DNA of 64,000 nucleotides from Daedaleopsis sinensis (GCA_033807695.1 CM066307.1:2480001-2544000); one strand, 5' to 3'. Positions 45,521-58,469 are shown, numbered from the stretch's first letter. Numbers and translations are program-made. The notes: a model not told the origin generated them from the letters alone.

Positions 45521-46445
45521 CTGGCGGATGACACGACCGTAAGTACTGACCGTTTCCGCCAGGAAGTCGCGTTGGTGACGTCACGCGTTAGCGTTCGGAC
45601 GCGGATCGAGTCCAGGAGTGCGCGCAGCGGGAGATCTAGACGTGCAGCGAGTCGGAGCACGCAAAGACGGTGAGTCGCCACAGTCTAGAGAGAGCAGAGG
45701 TGGCGGGCGGAAGGTGCAAGGAGGACGTCGGCGGGCGCGACAGTTGAGTCGGCGGGCGGGCGACGGTTCGGCGGGAGACGGTCTCAGCGGACGAGGACGG
45801 CGAGGGCAGAGTCGGAGATTGCGGCCAGGAGCAGTCGTGCGTCAGATACCAGGTGCGAGCGCAGCGTTCTGTCCAAGTCGAATCGAGTCCGGTGCCCACC
45901 AGCTACCAGCTACCAGTGTGCAGGCTATTCGAGTCCGAAGCTCAGGCTGACGACTCAAAGAGAGCAGCATAGCGGGATGTCTCAGGCTGGAGAGCGGCAG
46001 CGAGTGCGGAGGGGACGGGAGGCACGGGCGACGGTGGCGGCGGGAAGCAAGAGGTGCGAGACGTGACGACTACGAGGGCTCCGTCCCAGAATGGGAATGT
46101 AGGCGCCCGTGTCTGTACTGACCGCCGTCGGACGCGACGAGGGAGTGCGGTGTCAGGGAGGAGTGCGCGTGCGAGGGCTGGGAGGGGCGAGGACTTTGGA
46201 GCCGTACGAGTGGTCTGGGCGAGTTTCGGAGTGTCTCTGACTCGAGTAGAGTACTGGGAGCAGAGTACTTGGTCGATTTCTTAGTATCTCCCCCTCCTTC
46301 TCCTCCACCTCCTCCCCCGCCTCCTCGCGCCGATTCACTCGATGTAGATAGCCAACGAAATATATTGTGTCGTATGTACACGCTGTAGCTAGCTGCCCCC
46401 GCCGCCTCCGTCTCCTCCCCACCATCTCCTCCCCCTCGACACCTA
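45521..46445. other. GC-rich region without a recognised gene
   Basis: Purine-rich GC-rich DNA with short Arg-rich frames that reflect composition. A CTCC-rich tract lies at 46288-46335. Repeated at 56109-57032. Confidence 0.4.
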
Positions 46446-46708
46446 TACCCGTCCAGATTACTATCCCAGTGAGCGTACCCGTCCAGATTACCCCCCAGTG
46501 AGCGTACCCGTCCAGAATACCCCCCAGTGAGCGTACCCGTCCAGATTACCCCCCAGTGAGCATACCCGTCCAGATTACCATCCACTGAGCATACCCGTCC
46601 AGATTACCATCCACTGAGCATACCCGTCCAGATTACCATCCACTGAGCATACCCGTCCAGATTACCATCCACTGAGCATACCCGTCCAGATTACCATCCA
46701 CTGAGCGT
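46446..46708. repeat. 29-bp minisatellite, 9 units (end of unit 1)
   Basis: Units begin CCCGTCCAGATTAC and end CTGAGCATA or CAGTGAGCGTA. The five units from 46565 are 29 bases long and identical apart from the last end (starts at 46565, 46594, 46623, 46652 and 46681). The first four are variants with CCCCCC, TATCCC or an A for T. It sits at the join of array units 1 and 2. Confidence 0.9.
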
Positions 46709-46770
46709 ACAGAGTTTCGACTTGCATCTCGCAGATCTTCGTCCGCCGCAAGCCACACCCATCACGGGCA

Positions 46771-47911
46771 TCACCGCGGCGCTGCATCTGGCTCACCTTG
46801 ACGCGCCGCCCGGGAAGCCATGCCGAGGCTGTCGAGTGGGGGCGGCGGCAGCAGCGGAGACTCGAAGTCGGAGGACGGCCTGCGCTCGACCATGCGGATG
46901 CTGGGGTACGGCGGGACGTCGCCCATCTCCTCGTCCATGCGCATCTGGACCTCGCGCGGGATGATGTGCTCTGCGGGCTTGGGCCCCGAACGGGGGCCCG
47001 TGCGTGCGATCGCGGGCAGGCTGACGAGCGTGTCGGTGTCAGTGCGCGCGTGACCGCCTTCGGTGCCGCTGCGCATACTTGTCCGTGTGAGGAACGGGTC
47101 GCTCTCGTCGCCGCTCCCACGGGGAGAGCCTTCGCCGGGGGAGGGGGGACCGCTGTGGTTGAGGTCGCCGGGGGATACTATTTCCCAGCCAGTCCAGATC
47201 GGGAGCTGGCTCTGGCGTTTGCGGAAGGACATGATGGTCGTGGAGCGGTTCCAGAAGCTGGAGGAGGGGCCCTGGGCGTCGGCTGGGAGCTGGCGACGGC
47301 GGTTATGGCGGAGAAGGAAGAAGACGGCGATGAGGATGAGGAGGAGGAGGGTGCCAAGGATACTGCCGAGAATGGCACCGAGGGTGGAGGGAGAAATGCC
47401 ATGAGAGGCGGCGGCGGCAGTTGCGGTGGGAAGTGGGGAGGTCAGAGACGAGGAGGATAACGAGGAGGATGACGGAGAGAGGGAGGAGGATTGAGAAAGG
47501 GAGAAGGAGGAGGAGGAGGAGGAGGAGGAAGGAGCTGGGGTGATGCTCGGTGCGGAGGTCGTAGACGGGGTAGTTGAGGAAGGAGCTGGGGTGATGCTCG
47601 GTGCGGAGGTCGTAGACGGGGTATTTGAGGTAGGAGTGGGTGTCGCAGGGGTGGAGGACGAGGGAGGAGGAGAGGTGAGCCCACCGTATGTCCATACACC
47701 ATCCGTCCCAAGCGGGATCTGCGAGCGGAAGTGAGCTCAAAGTGGATGTGATCATGAAGTGAGCGGCGATCATGAGACTCACGCTTGGGCCGTAGTAGGT
47801 GAGTGGGAGGCGGAGGATGGTGGACGAGGTCGAGAGGCCGCCGTCGGGGAGGGTGAAGACGGTGGTGGAGAGGGTGAGCCACGAGGGCAGCACCTGGGTG
47901 GGCTGTGCCAT
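46771..47911 (-). CDS. Truncated membrane protein, array copy 2
   Basis: Exons 47911-47783 and 47718-46771 encode a 358-residue version of the protein at 34177-37118. It keeps the whole N-terminus, a Ser/Thr-rich ectodomain with two 17-residue repeats, the transmembrane helix (about residues 155-179), RHNRRR, and the first part of the tail up to LDSLGMASR. There the frame crosses the array junction and ends with a new AARQGEPDAAPR and stop. About 580 tail residues are lost. The frame is fully open and splice sites are unchanged, so it may be expressed as a receptor-like protein without most of its tail. Compared with copy 1 it has an extra Asp (GDVPPYP). Confidence 0.7.
47528..47629 (-). repeat. 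51-bp coding minisatellite, 2 units (unit 2)
   Basis: Same repeat as 36684-36836 with one unit fewer; encodes the 17-residue Ser/Thr/Pro repeat of the ectodomain. Confidence 0.9.
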
Positions 47912-49896
47912 AACTTAGTCGAGCTTGGATGTGGGCAGGACGACAAGGGGGTGAGTAGAGAACGTGGGGGTAGCGTGAATCCTGTCGAAGATGAGGTCAG
48001 TCGAGCTTATTTTGTGCGGCGATAGCGGCCGTGCTTACAGTTCGTCAGATGTGTTTTGTGGGTCTTTGGTGCTCGGAGGGGAGTCGGGGAGTCTGGAGGG
48101 GGCAGAAGGGCGGGCAGAAGGGAGGACCGTCCGAGGGCGGGGGACGAGGGGCGGAGGAGGAGGAGGAGGAGGAGGAGGAGGACGAGCAGCGCGACGCGAC
48201 CAACCGTCCACAGGCGCCCGACTGCAATCACCATTCATTTTCCACGTGGCCACCAGGCGCCGTCCTCCGCCTCGGACTCGAGAGCAGCTTCAGCCATGGA
48301 GCAGCTTCAGCCACCGGCCTCGTCATCGTTGCCCTTCGCCGTCTCCCACTCCGAGTTCCCAACGCTCTCAGCTCGTGCAACCGCCCCCGCCGCCCGCCGC
48401 TGTGTGCGCTCTCAGCCTCAGTGGTACGTCCGCCTCTCCCTCCGATCTCCCCCTCGCCCCCGTCCGTCCGCTCTCCCCCGCGCAAGCTCCCCTGCCCGCT
48501 CTCTGCTCCCCCGATGTGCGCTGTCCCTCGCACTCCCAACTCGCCCGCGCGACGACCGCGAAGTGCACATCCAGCTCAGGCTGCATTCGCACTCCCTCCC
48601 CCATCTGAATCGGGACAGATCCGCTCCAGCCTCGCTCCCCCTTGAACTGCTCGTCCACGCCGGCCAACACCACCCTCGCCCCAATCTTCCTCCACGTAAG
48701 TCAGCACGCTCATTTCATTCATTCGCTCTCAGACTTGATCTGTATCTCGTGTCTACAGCCACGGAGATCGCACCTAGCTCATCCGTCTCTCAACAGATTT
48801 CCACCAATCCAACTGCGTCCGATAGCCCTCGCTCATCCGAACCGGGCCATACCCGCCTCGTCGTTCTACCTCGACTCTGCGCTCGCCCACGGCTCAAACA
48901 CTGCCCAACCGACGACCACATCTCGTCTCGCTCTCGCTCCCAACGTCGTCCGGCCGCCCAACAACGACTACATGCATCCTCTGAACGCTCTCCACCGTCC
49001 GTCTCATTCACGCCGCAATCCGACGACGTCCGAGATCGGCTCCAATCGTCGATTTCACCGTCCGACTCTTCCCCCTCCACCTTCCTCCCCTCCGTCCGGA
49101 GCTCGCTTTCCGCTCTCGGCACCACGCCCGCCCTCGGACGACGTGCGCCGCCGCCGCCGCCCGCCGTCCCCCTTGACGGAAGCGCCCTGATCGCTGCGTG
49201 GTACGTCACGAAATGCACCATAACTCTCTCAGTTCTCATCCGTTCGCGTGCTGACTCACATCACCAGAACGCACCGAACGCTCCGCGTCCAACGCACCCG
49301 CTCGCGCCCTGATCCGACGACGTCCCAGAAATCGCTTGCAGACCGATTTCATGGACCCCGGAGGAGAGTACGCTATTCCGTCCGAACGACGCCTCTCCAC
49401 GCCGCGCAACTCACACAGCGCATATGCGCTGACACTGTAGCATGTGTCCGACGCATTCGCAGGCCCAGAACACAAGTTCTGAAAATCGGCCATGTGCGCA
49501 CCTCGAAGACCGCTCGAGTCGAACTCGCGACCCAGCCCGTCGCAGCCGGCGAGTGCGACGGCCCTCGACACGGACGCCCGACGCACACGTCGTGCACTCG
49601 TCTCCACAGCCGTCCGGTCCGCGGAAGACGCGGAACTCGACGCTCGCGCGGGCGGGGCGGGGCTGGACGGCGCCGCAGCCGAACTCGCGAAGCACGCCCT
49701 GCCCCGCCCCGGACACCCCTCGAACTGTCACAGGCACACTCTGCGCCCATAGGACGGACGCCCGCCGCAGCTTCCGACGCGCCGTCGCCGCGCGGCTCGC
49801 GGGGGGCGACAAGGTGCGCATTTCCGCGCAAAATCGCTCTATTCCGTCCGCTACTCACGCAGTACATGATGCTAGCCTACGAGACTCCACGGGCGT

Positions 49897-50187
49897 GTGC
49901 GCCGCGCCGTCGCCGACCTGCTGGGGCCCGACTCACGTCGAAGGCACGCCGCCGCCGCTCGCGGGGGCCGTGTCACTGTCGGACGGCCTTTCCGGCCACC
50001 CTACACCCCTACTGACCCCGCGCACACCGCCGTCCTCGCCCTCCGCGCCTCCGCCGTTGCCCTTGAGATCGAGGACGGCGACGAGACCGTCCACTTCGGC
50101 GACCCGAAGGCGGGCGCGGACGCCGTGCCCCCCACGGTCCTCGACGGCAAGTTCTGGCAGTGGACGCGCGTGTTCGAGTTCGGGTGA
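49897..50187 (+). CDS. uncharacterised exon candidate, unit 2 copy
   Basis: Identical in translation to the exon ending at 39582 (VALEIEDGDETVHFGDPKAG through FWQWTRVFEFG, then GTGAGC). Conservation through all three units while neighbouring sequence drifts supports real coding, though the gene is unidentified. Confidence 0.35.
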   Translation: MRRAVADLLGPDSRRRHAAAARGGRVTVGRPFRPPYTPTDPAHTAVLALRASAVALEIEDGDETVHFGDPKAGADAVPPTVLDGKFWQWTRVFEFG

Positions 50188-51504
50188 GCCCGCGGCCTGT
50201 GCCTCCCCCGCCGCTCTCGTGCGCTGGCCCGCTGCCCGCCGCTCTAGCTGTAAGTACCAGTGCACGTCCGCCGTCCGCCGTCCGATGGCCCCCGGACCGC
50301 GGCCGACGTGCAGTCCCTGCTCGCCGTCGTGTGCGTGGAGGTCCAGCGCACGCGCCGCCTCCGCTGCGAGGTCCGGTGGGTTTGAGCATGCACCGGGCGT
50401 CGCTGCGCCTGAGTGCGGACGAGGCGCGGAGGCGCGGAGGGCGGAACGGCCGGTCTCGACTCCCCACGTCCTCCGGCGGCGCGCACGAGGCTCGGTGCGT
50501 GCGGGACGTGGGGGCGCCGCGGGACACGCGGCGGCCGCCGGGTGAGAGCGAGATGCGGCCGCGGCCGGGGCTGTCGGGGAGGAGGTCAGCGGCGGGTGTG
50601 GGGGCTCGGAGTAGTACGGTAGTACAGGATGTAAGTACAAGTACAAGCCCCGGCCAATACACTTCATTTATGGCTACTGTGAGCGCGGCGCGACTCGGGG
50701 CACACCGACTGTCCGGTCGGTCGGCTCGATGTGCGGCGGTGGACAGGAGGCCGGGCGGACGCCGAGCGAGTCTGCTCGCGCGTGCAGCGCCCGAGACAGC
50801 TCGAATGGGAGCCTGGTTCCGAGCGCATGAGGCTGAACGACTGCCTGATCGTCAGCTGCGACGCGAATGGGACCTGGCGGGAGGTACGTACGCTTGTAGA
50901 GTCGCCGGGGACATGTGCGCACTCGGGCGCTGTCAACGAGGGGAACGATGTCAGACGACTCGGAAGGGCCAGTGCAGCGAGCTGAATATCTACTTACTGC
51001 TAACACTTGAATGCAGAGCTCGATATCCACCTGCAGCCGTCCGAGAACGACCGTCTGATCAGCATCACACTCCGGGTGTGCGGATGAAAGCACGTACCTC
51101 AGGCTAGCGGCGCGCGGACGCGTTCAAGCCAGCCTCCGGGGAGCTGCTGAGGCCTGAGGCGCACACGGGGGCACCCTCGCATGCATCTGGCCGCAGGGTC
51201 CAAGTCAGTTCCTGCGCATGCCGACCGGCCAGCAGGGTCAGCGTCGCACGCGTGGATTGTGATCTGTACGCACCTGACCACGGTGCAAGTGCGCATCTCC
51301 GGGACACGGCGCGAGCATGCTCCCTGCGGATGAGGATGTCAGAGAAGGCAGACTCGACCCGAAAGACATCGCTCGACGCACCTATGCGCATCCCACATAA
51401 CCGGTGTGCGTCACAAGCACCCCGGGCGCTGTTCACACCTGTGGAAAGTCTAGTCAGCATGCGGAGTAGTAGACAGGATGAGGCGCGCGGGCGGACGTAC
51501 ATAC

Positions 51505-51783
51505 CTCCGAGCCTCCTCGGTGCTGCCACTAGTAACCGGCCGGGCGCGAACGTATATCTGTGAGTCGATAAGAACGATTGGGGCGATCTATTAGAGCACC
51601 TATCAGAGACTGCGCATACTAAATTCGAACGTGAGACGTACCTCCGAGTCATGTACACTAGGGAGCCGCGAGAACAGAATACAAGGGCCGCCATCCTACA
51701 AACAAACAAGAGTTCATAAGTGAATGTGCGACATTAGAAGCAGCAATACTTACGACGATGTAGTCCTGTTCGTCGTCGGACAT
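51505..51783 (-). CDS. uncharacterised small-exon gene candidate, unit 2 copy
   Basis: Same three small exons as 40917-41195 with unchanged splice sites (MSDDEQDYIV; DGGPCILFSRLPSVHDSE; IYVRARPVTSGSTEEAR). About 320 bases downstream on the minus strand, unit 2 carries a short rearrangement (about 51150-51185) that changes the frame there relative to units 1 and 3. Confidence 0.35.
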
Positions 51784-53919
51784 TGGCGCGAGAATCTGGA
51801 ACTGAAAGTTGAAGTCAGTAAATGGCAAAGACACTGCGACTAGTAGTAGAGAGATATACTCACATGTATACACCGGGCCAGTGCTTGCACGTCGTCGGAT
51901 CAACGACCGAGCTGGGAGGAGCGTAGGGCGACGTCGTCCGTCTACGCCATCCTGAGTCCGATCGGCATGCGTAGAAAGCGATAAACGAGCGGGATATGCG
52001 ACGGGTCGGAAGTGAATGTCACTGGCAGCGGGGGGTTGGAAGTACAGTAAGTAGTACTATAAGCAAGGACGACAGCATTAGCTCGGTAGTAAGTAATGAC
52101 GATATGGGAGGATGGAAGAGGGAGGAGGAGGGCACACTCGAGGGCGGGGGAGGGGGATGAGTGCTGGTCAGGATTGACGAGGCCGCGGAAGTACTTGTAC
52201 CTCGCGACCTTGGCCCGTGCGCATCCCCCACGGTCATGGGACTAGAGCGTGGAAATGTGATACCAGGCACACCCCACGCATGCTCCGGGGGTCCGGGAGG
52301 CGGGACCAACCAGAAAGCAGCACGAGGGATAGGGAGGAGGGGAAGACCCTGTGCGTGTGTACCGAAGGTTCCGGGCATGGAGGAGCATGGAATGTTCCCA
52401 GCTGTCTTTACGTAGTGGCGTTGGCGCCCGGCTAATGTATGACACCATTTTCGCTGTGATGCCGTCGTATTTGGGGGCGGAAGAGGCTTGAGGAGCCAGT
52501 ACCGCGTGGATAGTGCCATCTGCAGATTTCCTGGACAATTCGAGGCATTCGAAGTCGGCAGAGACAAAAGATTGGTAGATACTATATATAGAAACTGTAA
52601 TTCAGACATGACTTGGTCAGATCTGTGCTCACGGCTCTGTAGTAATCAAAAAGCGATCAGTAATCTCGAAATATCAAGTATATTCACCATAATTCACGAC
52701 TTACGTGCAGGAGGGTCAATCCTCTCACTGTCACAGCTTGACCGACTGTATCACAGTTGGTATAGTACATATGTACCTCCGTATCTGGCCTGCGAGAGAG
52801 ACTGTATCAGTTTCCGTCCCAGATTGGCGGAGGGAGGCAGCGCTAAACGCCCGGCGGTGAGTATAGCTGTCCGCATTTGGACAATTGTTCTCGCCTTCAC
52901 TAAGACGCTCATCCCGCCGCCGCCGGCTGCTTCGCACATCAACGTGCAACTAGCACGACATCCCCAGGCCCCGACAATGTTGCTAATTTGCACCTACTCT
53001 ATGTTACAGCTCACGACGACAATCGGGGTTCGGAACAGACTTGGAGCCCCTGAAGTCGGAGAGTTAACTTGAATTCGCACTGTACTACTAACACTGAGGA
53101 ACTTTTAGATGTGCATTCAGATGTGTGATGTGGCCAGTACAGTAAGCTGGACTATCTACATAGCTTACCAGTCTCTCAACAGGCTCCCGTCTGTGGGCAA
53201 GTTGTGCCCCCCCCCGCCGCCGCCGCCGCCGCACGCCGCCGCCCGAATGGACCCCCTCGGAGGAGGGAGGCCAGACACGCTGCGGGATTGTCCGCCCGTT
53301 GACAACAATATTATTCGAGTTCGCCGTGAACGGCGGGCAACCCAAGTGAGTATCTACTACGTCATTTCCCGCGGAGAGTACGTTCCAGGAGCTGAGGCGA
53401 ACAGGATCAAATGGGCCGTACATTCTGGACTCGGCCTTTCCGGGCACGGTTGAGTTATTCTCGACTACCGTGCCTGTCCACGCTGGTAACGCCGTGTGTC
53501 CCTTGCCGCAGCTACACATGCTGTCCGCTCAGACCACCGTCACACGCCGTTATCGAGGACCAACAGCACAGTGTGGCGGTCAGTACGATCCTGGTCTGTT
53601 CGAGCACCACACAGCTACTAAAACATGTTATTCTCAGGCTCATGAGCTGGGAGATTCGGGATTACCACGAACGGTCTGAGCAATCATGTAACTGCTTCTT
53701 CCTTCTCCAGCCACATGAATATATACAATTTTGCAACCTTCCATGCCTTTCCGACTGCGTGTGAGTGCGTGCAACCGTGTGACTCAAAGGTTGACAGCTT
53801 GATGTTCGGACCGGAATTGAGCAGGATGGGAATCCTCGCACATGGAGATCTCCCTGTGCACAAAGTCCTTTCCTCCTCGACTCTCATTATAGCGGCTTAT
53901 TATACAGCATGGATGTGCA

Positions 53920-54060
53920 ATGAGCAGCATGGAGGAGATGAAGGTGAGGGTGCATCCAATTGATAACTCGGAGCATGTCAAGATGCTCTGGGAAAGGTTG
54001 GCGGCGTGGAGATTCTCAGAATTCATGAGCGCATCCGAACAATGTCCGGAATTTATCTAA
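53920..54060 (+). CDS. terminal exon candidate, unit 2 copy
   Basis: Same sequence as 43332-43472 (MSSMEEMKVRVHPIDNSEHV... ending QCPEFI). Unidentified family. Confidence 0.3.
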   Translation: MSSMEEMKVRVHPIDNSEHVKMLWERLAAWRFSEFMSASEQCPEFI

Positions 54061-55072
54061 GTCAGATGCTTATGAAATGCTCCGGAGACTGGAGCTCGGG
54101 CCAGACCGAAGGCTCCTGGTCTCCTCGCTACAACGTTCACACCACCCACCACCTTCAGCTGTAGTCTTTCTTCATCACATCCATTGCACTTGTCTACATA
54201 CACGGTCTCCGGGCTTGTCTACTATCTTACCAGTAGATACTCCCCATCCCCTACATGTCCCTCAGCATTCCAACGAACACGACGCGACACGACACGGTAG
54301 CTCGCCCACCGGCCTTCGACACTCGTGAGTGTGCCGCTGGCTGCACCCCGGTACATCATGCTGACTCTGCAGCTCAGCTCATCAAGGTGGCGGACTAGAC
54401 GCGGCTTGCGAGCGATCGAGCAGAGCCTGCGGTCTCGCCAGGACGCGTCGACGCGTCAAGAACATAGCCACACGATGTCCGTGCTCGTCGACGACCTTGT
54501 GGAACGCGTAGCTCGGATACTGTTATCGCGGACAACGGCTAAGCTTTGGATCATCAATGCTCGATGTACGTACCTTATCTCTCACTCCCATTGCATATCG
54601 TTGCTCACAGCGTGTACAGACGTTGTGCCGACAGCAGGGAGGTAGAACGGCGGGGTCAAATGCGGCGGGAGACCTCATGGGCGCGCGACGCGTATGCACC
54701 GCGTTTGAGTGCGCACAACGCGGTCGCGTTAGGGTATGTTGTCACTCTTACGAGTGCTGCATCCAACTAACCTTGTACTATCATTGCCGGCGCAAGATGC
54801 GGAGCAGAGAACTGCAAATGGCGGGTGATTCAAGATGCACATGGCAGAGCATACCGTATGTCGCAGTTTTCTGTCGAGTGTCCACTGTCACTCACTTGTG
54901 CGGTCGGCAGGGTGCTCGTGAGCAGACAGGCTACTTCAGCAATAAGCCGGCCGACGAGGTCATTGCTGAGGTCGTGTCGGAGGCGAACGAGAAGATGCCG
55001 TACCGGCTCTCGTCTGCTCGACTGCGTGTACGTCCGGCTCTATCCACTTTGGGCCTCGGCGAGCCTCCGCTG

Positions 55073-56108
55073 TCCGGAAGTATTGGCGCGGCAGAGCCGC
55101 GATCGACGAGGAAGTCTTTCGACGTACTTGGACATTGTGAACCTTCGTGCACGGCCGGGATTCGTGGCGACTCGATGTCATATACTCCGGTACGTGCTTT
55201 GATGGCGGTCGGTGGCGTCGACGAGACTGACAGACAACATCAGGAAAGACGACTCACTGCGCTGAAGGAGGGTACATAGCGCGGGACCCGCTCGCGGGGC
55301 AAGGACGAGTAGTACGGCGCGAAGGGTGGGAAGTCGCCGAGAGCCGCTGCGAATGCGACGCGGATGGCGCCACGGACGGGTACGAGTCAGCGTACGACGA
55401 GAGCGAGACCGCAGACGAGTGTGGCTCGTCGCTCATGCGGTCCGGTTGGCCATACCTCGTCAATGTTGCAGACCTTCGCACGGGGCTGGGAGTCGCAGTG
55501 GCGGCGTGATGCATGCACACACGTCGTGTCTGCCAGTGGGTAAGTATCTTTGCGGCTCATGAACGGACGGGGCGTACATAGCGCGGCGGCGCTCCCACGA
55601 CAAAGCCGCGGTCATCGAGGAGGTTGCTGGACGTAGAGGCTGGACGTCGTGGACCTTCGCGCTCGGCTTGGGCCGCTTGATCTCGCATCCGGGTACGTAG
55701 CTGTAAATGCTTGACGGCGGACGGCAGAGCTCACGGGTTTATCAGTATCAGTGTCGGTTCCGAGAGGACTCACCTGCGGTGACGAAGGGTGCATAGCGCA
55801 GCAAAGCTGCGGTTGTCGAAGCGGTCCCTCAATGTTGTGGACCGGCCGGGGGTTGTAGAACAGCGGCTTGATGTCGCATACGGGTACGTACTTTCACGGC
55901 TGACGGAGGGCAAGTCGAGGCTGACGGACCATGTTGGGGTACAGTGTTTGCGAGAGAACTCACCTGCGCGGACGTATCGCGGCCGCGGCAGCAACTTCGC
56001 CGCGGTCATTGACGACGCACCGCGATGGTACGAGCGAGAGGCAGGGATGGCGGGGCCGAGAGTCGCAGAGCGGGAGCGCGACATTGCGTCTGGGTACGTA
56101 GCACGGTG
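55073..56108 (+). repeat. array of five decayed exon-like modules (unit 2)
   Basis: Same array as 44485-45520, with no difference seen by eye. The module amplification therefore predates the 10.6-kb tandem duplication. Confidence 0.5.
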
Positions 56109-57032
56109 CTGGCGGATGACACGACCGTAAGTACTGACCGTTTCCGCCAGGAAGTCGCGTTGGTGACGTCACGCGTTAGCGTTCGGACGCGGATCGAGTC
56201 CAGGAGTGCGCGCAGCGGGAGATCTAGACGTGCAGCGAGTCGGAGCACGCAAAGACGGTGAGTCGCCACAGTCTAGAGAGAGCAGAGGTGGCGGGCGGAA
56301 GGTGCAAGGAGGACGTCGGCGGGCGCGACAGTTGAGTCGGCGGGCGGGCGACGGTTCGGCGGGAGACGGTCTCAGCGGACGAGGACGGCGAGGGCAGAGT
56401 CGGAGATTGCGGCCAGGAGCAGTCGTGCGTCAGATACCAGGTGCGAGCGCAGCGTTCTGTCCAAGTCGAATCGAGTCCGGTGCCCACCAGCTACCAGCTA
56501 CCAGTGTGCAGGCTATTCGAGTCCGAAGCTCAGGCTGACGACTCAAAGAGAGCAGCATAGCGGGATGTCTCAGGCTGGAGAGCGGCAGCGAGTGCGGAGG
56601 GGACGGGAGGCACGGGCGACGGTGGCGGCGGGAAGCAAGAGGTGCGAGACGTGACGACTACGAGGGCTCCGTCCCAGAATGGGAATGTAGGCGCCCGTGT
56701 CTGTACTGACCGCCGTCGGACGCGACGAGGGAGTGCGGTGTCAGGGAGGAGTGCGCGTGCGAGGGCTGGGAGGGGCGAGGACTTTGGAGCCGTACGAGTG
56801 GTCTGGGCGAGTTTCGGAGTGTCTCTGACTCGAGTAGAGTACTGGGAGCAGAGTACTTGGTCGATTTCTTAGTATCTCCCCCTCCTTCTCCTCCACCTCC
56901 TCCCCCGCCTCCTCGCGCCGATTCACTCGATGTAGATAGCCAACGAAATATATTGTGTCGTATGTACACGCTGTAGCTAGCTGCCCCCGCCGCCTCCGTC
57001 TCCTCCCCACCATCTCCTCCCCTCGACACCTA

Positions 57033-57266
57033 TACCCGTCCAGATTACTATCCCAGTGAGCGTACCCGTCCAGATTACCCCCCAGTGAGCGTACCCGTCC
57101 AGAATACCCCCCAGTGAGCGTACCCGTCCAGATTACCCCCCAGTGAGCATACCCGTCCAGATTACCATCCACTGAGCATACCCGTCCAGATTACCATCCA
57201 CTGAGCATACCCGTCCAGATTACCATCCACTGAGCATACCCGTCCAGATTACCATCCACTGAGCGT
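57033..57266. repeat. 29-bp minisatellite, 8 units (end of unit 2)
   Basis: Same repeat as 46446-46708 with one 29-base unit fewer. This, plus one C lost just upstream, accounts for the 30-base shift in spacing between units. Confidence 0.9.
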
Positions 57267-57328
57267 ACAGAGTTTCGACTTGCATCTCGCAGATCTTCGT
57301 CCGCCGCAAGCCACACCCATCACGGGCA

Positions 57329-58469
57329 TCACCGCGGCGCTGCATCTGGCTCACCTTGACGCGCCGCCCGGGAAGCCATGCCGAGGCTGTCGAGTGGGGG
57401 CGGCGGCAGCAGCGGAGACTCGAAGTCGGAGGACGGCCTGCGCTCGACCATGCGGATGCTGGGGTACGGCGGGACGTCGCCCATCTCCTCGTCCATGCGC
57501 ATCTGGACCTCGCGCGGGATGATGTGCTCTGCGGGCTTGGGCCCCGAACGGGGGCCCGTGCGTGCGATCGCGGGCAGGCTGACGAGCGTGTCGGTGTCAG
57601 TGCGCGCGTGACCGCCTTCGGTGCCGCTGCGCATACTTGTCCGTGTGAGGAACGGGTCGCTCTCGTCGCCGCTCCCACGGGGAGAGCCTTCGCCGGGGGA
57701 GGGGGGACCGCTGTGGTTGAGGTCGCCGGGGGATACTATTTCCCAGCCAGTCCAGATCGGGAGCTGGCTCTGGCGTTTGCGGAAGGACATGATGGTCGTG
57801 GAGCGGTTCCAGAAGCTGGAGGAGGGGCCCTGGGCGTCGGCTGGGAGCTGGCGACGGCGGTTATGGCGGAGAAGGAAGAAGACGGCGATGAGGATGAGGA
57901 GGAGGAGGGTGCCAAGGATACTGCCGAGAATGGCACCGAGGGTGGAGGGAGAAATGCCATGAGAGGCGGCGGCGGCAGTTGCGGTGGGAAGTGGGGAGGT
58001 CAGAGACGAGGAGGATAACGAGGAGGATGACGGAGAGAGGGAGGAGGATTGAGAAAGGGAGAAGGAGGAGGAGGAGGAGGAGGAGGAAGGAGCTGGGGTG
58101 ATGCTCGGTGCGGAGGTCGTAGACGGGGTAGTTGAGGAAGGAGCTGGGGTGATGCTCGGTGCGGAGGTCGTAGACGGGGTATTTGAGGTAGGAGTGGGTG
58201 TCGCAGGGGTGGAGGACGAGGGAGGAGGAGAGGTGAGCCCACCGTATGTCCATACACCATCCGTCCCAAGCGGGATCTGCGAGCGGAAGTGAGCTCAAAG
58301 TGGATGTGATCATGAAGTGAGCGGCGATCATGAGACTCACGCTTGGGCCGTAGTAGGTGAGTGGGAGGCGGAGGATGGTGGACGAGGTCGAGAGGCCGCC
58401 GTCGGGGAGGGTGAAGACGGTGGTGGAGAGGGTGAGCCACGAGGGCAGCACCTGGGTGGGCTGTGCCAT
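57329..58469 (-). CDS. Truncated membrane protein, array copy 3
   Basis: Exons 58469-58341 and 58276-57329 encode the same 358-residue product as the copy at 46771-47911: same two 17-residue repeats, same helix, same new C-terminus AARQGEPDAAPR. Both copies share the junction and the loss of about 128 bases near it, so they come from one rearranged ancestor rather than two independent truncations of the full-length gene. Confidence 0.7.
58086..58187 (-). repeat. 51-bp coding minisatellite, 2 units (unit 3)
   Basis: Same two-unit state as in unit 2. Confidence 0.9.

Larger units (their letters stand above)
35814..46785. repeat. Tandem array unit 1 (about 11.0 kb)
   Basis: From an ATCTGGCT(G/C)ACCTTGACGCGCC block at 35814 the sequence repeats, in order and orientation, at 46786 and 57344. 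Unit 1 begins inside exon 2 of the full-length membrane-protein gene. It is longer than the other units because of about 128 bases near 35.83-35.97 kb, one extra 51-bp repeat, and an extra 170 bases near 37.5 kb. Confidence 0.9.
46786..57343. repeat. Tandem array unit 2 (10,558 bases)
   Basis: Complete unit. It matches unit 3 base for base where I compared them over roughly its first 2.6 kb, and unit 1 almost perfectly from about 51.19 kb on. Between 49.38 and 51.19 kb it differs clearly from both in places. Confidence 0.9.

Noticed and set aside
46070..46585. Minus-strand frame with a repeated NLDGYAHW-like peptide
   Set aside because: It is the translation of the 29-bp minisatellite, whose period is not a multiple of three, so the peptide does not repeat in register; no gene context.
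46446..46708. Possible CRISPR array because of regular 29-base repeats
   Set aside because: Repeats are directly adjacent without unique spacers, and the surroundings are fungal; it is a minisatellite.
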